Shown in pieces: positions 37,401 through 43,400 of a stretch of DNA of 64,000 nt (position 1 is its first letter; each line of letters begins with the position of its first letter). The notes under the pieces were generated by a model. It searched no databases and was not told the DNA's origin. It saw nothing but the letters and a program-made list of their open reading frames with translations. The translations under genes were made by a program, and so were the position numbers. Origin of the DNA: Phoronis australis (taxonomy: Eukaryota > Phoronida > Phoronidae); the NCBI GenBank assembly GCA_002633005.1, contig NMRA01000054.1:125492-189491 (forward strand), in the 5' to 3' direction.

Positions 37401-40400
37401 TCCTCCATGGTATGAAATGCGCTGTAGATTTACACACGGTGTTACGATATATAATTATCCAACACCCAGAACCTAATGTTTCTTTGTCTAGTATGTAGAT
37501 TTGCACTCAGCAGCGAATAGAGGTTTCTTTTCAACTTATAATTATTCATTTTGAAACGTCATGCATTTTTTTCATTAGCAATCTTGGCCTCTCGAGTTTA
37601 CTAGAAAAATAGGGGATCAGACAAATGTTTGATCAAACAACGTCACATACAAATTTGCAATTTGACCTTCTCAAGAAGCCTGCTAATTTCCTTGTACCTG
37701 TTTATCACTAGATGAAGAATAAGTTATGTTGGAGGGATTGTGAAAAATCGAATAAACTAAGACATTTTGTTTAATAATTTCAATTTTGCCGTTTTATCAC
37801 GACTTAAATAACACATAATTTCTAATTATTTGTGTTATTTCTAGTAGTATTACGTTATTTTGAAATTTTATGTCACGCGCAATCATTTAACCCTATAATA
37901 ACAAAAACTTAAGGCAAAATCAACATTTCATTTTGATTAATATTGGTCAATGTCGTATAGCGACGACTTCTTTGCGGCTTTTTGGGAAACTGCGCAGAAC
38001 TCCTTCAAATGAACCATTGACTTACCTAGGTCATAAAACACTTAAACAGGATATGGAAACACACTCACAAATTTAATTTATCTAGAAACAAAATTACAAT
38101 AAATGTGCTGAGTTCTTCTAAAAACAAAATATTTGTGATGGGAAACATACCACGAGTCACATTTAGGCGTCCGTCAACAGCCCTCGTTTTACTGCCACCT
38201 TCCACCCAAGAATTTCCGTCGATCTTCGCACTTTTATGCTGTATAGGTCATGTAACACAGACATGTTTGTGGACTCACGCACACAAACACGTGGGCAACT
38301 ACAGACTCACACTCATTTGCTCACCTAACACTTACCTTGAATAGTACATCAAAAATAGTATAGTAGTCACAAAGAATTATTATTCGAGAGTATTTGTAGT
38401 TTCATTCGGAACACATCTGGAATTTTCATAACCTCAAATTTACCCTCATATCTGAAAGTTATCTCCGTATGTGCAAATGGGGCTATTCGGAAAATTTACA
38501 ATAACTAGAGGGCGCGCGTGTACTAGTGGTGATAGATTAACAGCCTCGAATTCGCGAGCCCTTTAAATACATGTTGAAATGGCTTGTAGGCGTGCCAACT
38601 GAATCTGAGATTGCGTGAAAAGGGTGCTTCTATGAGAGAAAGTAAGCACGTTCTTATACAAAGGTAAGGTTTGTGATTATTTTAACGATTATTCCATGTT
38701 TATTCTACTGATGCCCGTTTTAACAGGCGAGTATCTCAGTTAAAACTGAGATACTCGCCGATGTCGACTTCGCGGCAGTCGCCAGTCGGGTTAATCTTTG
38801 TTTGTTGTAATGCGTGTTACAATACTTGACGTCACTCGGGATCTTTTCGTACATCAAAGCTGTAGGCCTATTATTGTTTGGAATGATTTCTAACAGGTTT
38901 ATCAGTGACAGTTACATCAATGAATGCTGAATGTTTAACTCGATATTGGTTAGTGAGATAACAATCCAAGCCCAATGCCATGGCAAAGGGTACGTAAACA
39001 TACATTAGACTATTTGTTTACTCCCTATACTATGTCTTCCTGAAATTTATCACACGTTGAAATGAAAATCTATCATGTCTGTTTTCACGTGACCCTTGGT
39101 TTTTAGGTTTGAGGGCTTGTACCGTGCAGAGATATGCATCGCTTCTGCATCGATCCTGAATGGACAAAAAATGGTTTTAAGCAATTGACTGCAGCTAACC
39201 AGCAAGATCTTCTCATCCAGTGTAGATCTGTTTTTAAAGCCTACTTTCTTCATCAGAGACAACGAACGAGCTTTGTTACTCCTTTCTATTCCCACAGCAT
39301 TTCCACACAACATAAGTGCTGCATGGTGCAACGTACATGTCAGTGGCCCTGGTAAAATGTGAATCGCAGTACGAAGTTACCTTAATACAACGTGTTGTTT
39401 GTGTATGAAGAGGAACTATGACTGACTGCTACACATGTCAGCCTTGTTGGTGAGGATGCCCTTTCATAGGCAATAAGTCAAGTGTGGACAATAGCTTATT
39501 TCCTTTCCTGGAAGAAACATGCTGGATTGAAGCTAAAGAAGACGTAGTAACACTCTGGTCTACTTCAGGGTCAGATTTTGGGCACAAAACGTGTCAAGTG
39601 ATATGCTGTTGTGTTTACGTTCAAGGGTCTAATGGAGGCTGAATGAGGTTACCTGGAGGAAAGCCACGTGCCGAAACTGGAGCTTTTTTACAAGCGCTTC
39701 TATAGGCTATTGAAACTAGATCTCTGGGAAACGAAAACCAAAAGCGACTGGTATAAATACCTGTCCTTTCTCACTGAGTGACATTAACTTTTCCTTTCAG
39801 AAGAAAGACTTTATACTAATGGTAAAAACTTTTCAATTTGGTACACATTATGGGGAAATGACATTCAGTGACTGCATCGATTGTCTTATTGTCAGTAGAA
39901 AGCCAATTAATGTTACACTTTGTTGATCGAATAAATTTTTCAACAACAGGCAAGTTTGTCACTAATTATTGAAACCACAATATTTCCTCAGTTTTAAAGC
40001 CCCATACAGTGCAGTTGTGCTTATTCTTTATAAAGCTGAAATGATTAGCGATTACGCTTGCGAATTGTCGTTTTCCTGTTGACCTCTAGAAATGTGCTGC
40101 GATCAAAATGAAGTATTCCCTTTGTTTGCATTTGATTTGTTTGTGCGTGTAATTATTTTTAGAGCTTTCTTAACAAGGCCTTTGAACACTTTTAAGTTTC
40201 GTGTTAACTTGTCCACAACAAAAGTTCCACATGCAAGAAAAATACATAAAGAAACAACATTGTTAAAAACAATTGTAATTTTCCCACGCAATGGAGTCCA
40301 TAATCAGGCATATCAAGGGCTGAATTTCTGAATTAGGTTCAATTCTCTCAGGTTATTGCTGAAGGATTGCTTTTCACTTTGTCCAAAGGCAAAATAGACG

Positions 40401-43400
40401 GTCAGGCGGCTGGTTTCAGTCGTTTTCTCTCACCTGTAACAGAATAGTCAGAGAAATATTAGAATATTATAAAAGAAAACACAAGACAAAACTACTTTAG
40501 TAAGGCAGAACATACTTCACGTTTCATCTTCATGTTTATATGTAGAAAATAACCAAAGTCAACCTTAAGATCTGAATTTAACTATGTGAAACAGGCTAAA
40601 AGTTATTTAATAATTTGTATTTTTAACGACATCTGAAATGTGCATCTGACCTCAACAAGTTAAATTCATTCTAGGTGTGAATTTTCATTCCAATGCAATG
40701 TTATGACGTTTACTGAATAGCTTATTCATGTTAATTCGGTAATTAATCTGGTAGTCCTGGGGGTGGGGTCCGCTATAAAATAAGGAAACTCTCTCATCTA
40801 GAGAATTTTATTGTATATAGCCTAACTTTGAAGAGAAACTGCTGTGAAAAAGTAACCCTTGACTTCTGAGCGTCACGTACCATACACCTCTTAAATTGGG
40901 CGCATTCCCGCCCCTGGAGGACAATACGTGAATATGTGCTGCTAGCCCCCACCCGGCATCCGAGTCCTGGATGAGTTTCCGAAAAGAAACGCTTAGTTCC
41001 ACTCAATAAACCCGTTATTCAGTGGGGTAACTAGTGAGGATAGCATCACCAAACGATGTCGATAGAAACTTGATTGCTAAAAACTTACGGGCAAGTAACG
41101 TTATGTAGTCTCCCAAGGAGGCTTCGGCATCCACACACTTTTTGTCAGTTGGTTGACCCTTTTGACCGCAATGCTCCACGAGTGTAGTAGCCTTAGGTCT
41201 TTTTTAGGTAATTTGTGACCACCTGTCGAAGACTTGCACCAGGGAAAATGGCAATAATAAGGCTTTGCGCGACGACGTATTTTGATAACAATTCGTCTTT
41301 TTACCAGCTGTTTACATGCAGACAGCGACGCATGCGCAATTCAATCACCACTAGTACAGCAGCGACACCGCGAGGAGAATTCTCCGAATAGCCCCATTTT
41401 AGCCATAGGGTAAACCATTATCCACCTTGAAAGTCACATGCTTTGCCGTGTTTCTGAAACACCGCAAGTGCGCAGATAATATTCTCCTCCGAAGGAAATT
41501 TGAGGCTACGAATATGTTCCAAATAATGTGAACGGTTAATAACAGAGTCATTTAATGCTGAAGATATTCACCAATTTGCGTATGACGTTATCGTCTACAA
41601 GAAACATCCATAAACATAATACTAGGCCCAAGGTAGAACTTACGTACTCAAAACGCTCGTAAAATTTGCCAGTTGCATCGCGCGCGTCGAATGAACTTTC
41701 ACAACTGTGACATGAGTTGATAAGTTGATTCCGAGTCTGAATAGTCTATGAGTTCGGAGATTAGACCCATTTTAACGCTTTTAGTGCCAAAACCATTAAA
41801 AAATGGATTTGCTTAGGAGTGGTGGTAATCGAAATGCTTTAATAATCGAACTGGAAACTCCGAGGCTTGATTTTGAATCAGTTTTGAGTGACATTGTCAA
41901 TGAATACTGACAAGGCTGCTCGATAGGCGGGATTCGTTAATCGACATTCTAAGAATGAGACTTGACCAAAACACTTCTGTTTCCCTATTCGAACAACAGA
42001 TGGGAAACTACGCTACCAGGGAAATGATTTGGTGGCAGCCGAGGAGACTTGACTCCGTTTATGTGACTTTAACAAAGCAATACCAGACGAAGAGTCGAGT
42101 GCGGCCGAGGATGATTTGCCTCATTTACGTAAATTTGAACATTTTGGGAGGTCGCACAATAGATTTCATCATGAGCCCCATTGCTTCCATATGAATGTGT
42201 TGTTAGAAATCAGCGCGTTGATATGGTATGAGCAATAATTATTAATTTTTTCAAATTTGATGGGATCAATACATGAAGTGTAAAAAACTAACAATATTTA
42301 CTCATATAAATGCTAACAGTTTAAAATCGTCACATTGGTATTGGTTTCGAGGAAGAGTTAGTGTTTCAAATATTTCTCAAAGAACGTTTAAACCCCTTTT
42401 TTCATGATGCTATAAAGGGGATTTTTTACTACATTTCTGTCAAAATTACAAAAATGCACCAAATTAATTGCATGGGAAATGATAATAGTTCGCAGAAATA
42501 GTTGGCCTACCTTGCTCAACACCTGTAGTAGTTCTTCTAGCCCACGAAAGAGATGTCAATTCCTTACCGGTTGTACTAGCAAAAGAGAGAAATTTGGTAG
42601 TGGTTCTTTTTGTAGCGAGATGTGAACCAAAGAAAGCTGTACTAGCCGCTCTTGTGGAAACAGCGTTAGACGTTGAAAACAAAGTCAAATCAGACGTAGA
42701 ATGAGAAATAGAGCTACTACCGGTTGTCGATGAAGCTGCAGACATCATAGTTGGAGAGGTCGATGTCATGAAAGGCGAATCTTTGTCAGTAGATGTTGTC
42801 ACTGAATTCTCAGCAGTTGACAAAGAAATTGCTGTAGTGGAACGACCTCTCCAAAGAACATCAGCAATATAACTAGTTGACATTTTTGTTGTACTTGCTG
42901 CTGTCGTCACGCCCGATACAGTGAAAACAATTTCAGAAGTGGTCGCTGCAGCTGAAGCAGTTGCAGCAGGTTTTAAAAGAGAACTTGCAGACACTTCACT
43001 GGCGAATGTGGTCGGTGTTGTCGTGGTAATGGTCCATGTCGTAGCAGAGCTTTTAAAATCGTCAGCTGTAGAAATAGATGAAGCACTTGTCGCGGTCCTA
43101 AGGGTTGTGTACGAAGACCTTTTGGACGTGTCATTTGAGGTCGTGATGGAGGTTGAAGTGACAGTTGATATTGCGGATCTAGATGGCGCAGTTGTTACGG
43201 TCGCAATGTTAGTGAAAAAAGATCTCGTAAATGTTTTACTGGAGTTAGTGATCAACCCTGTAGTGACGGCTGATGATGACGCCGCAGCAGATCTGTTAGA
43301 GTCCGTGGTTAAAAAAGTAGGTGGCGCACTTGTCGCGGTCGTAATAATGGTGAAGGAAGGTCTTGTAGATGCTGTAGTGGCGGCTGGCATTTTTGCAACT

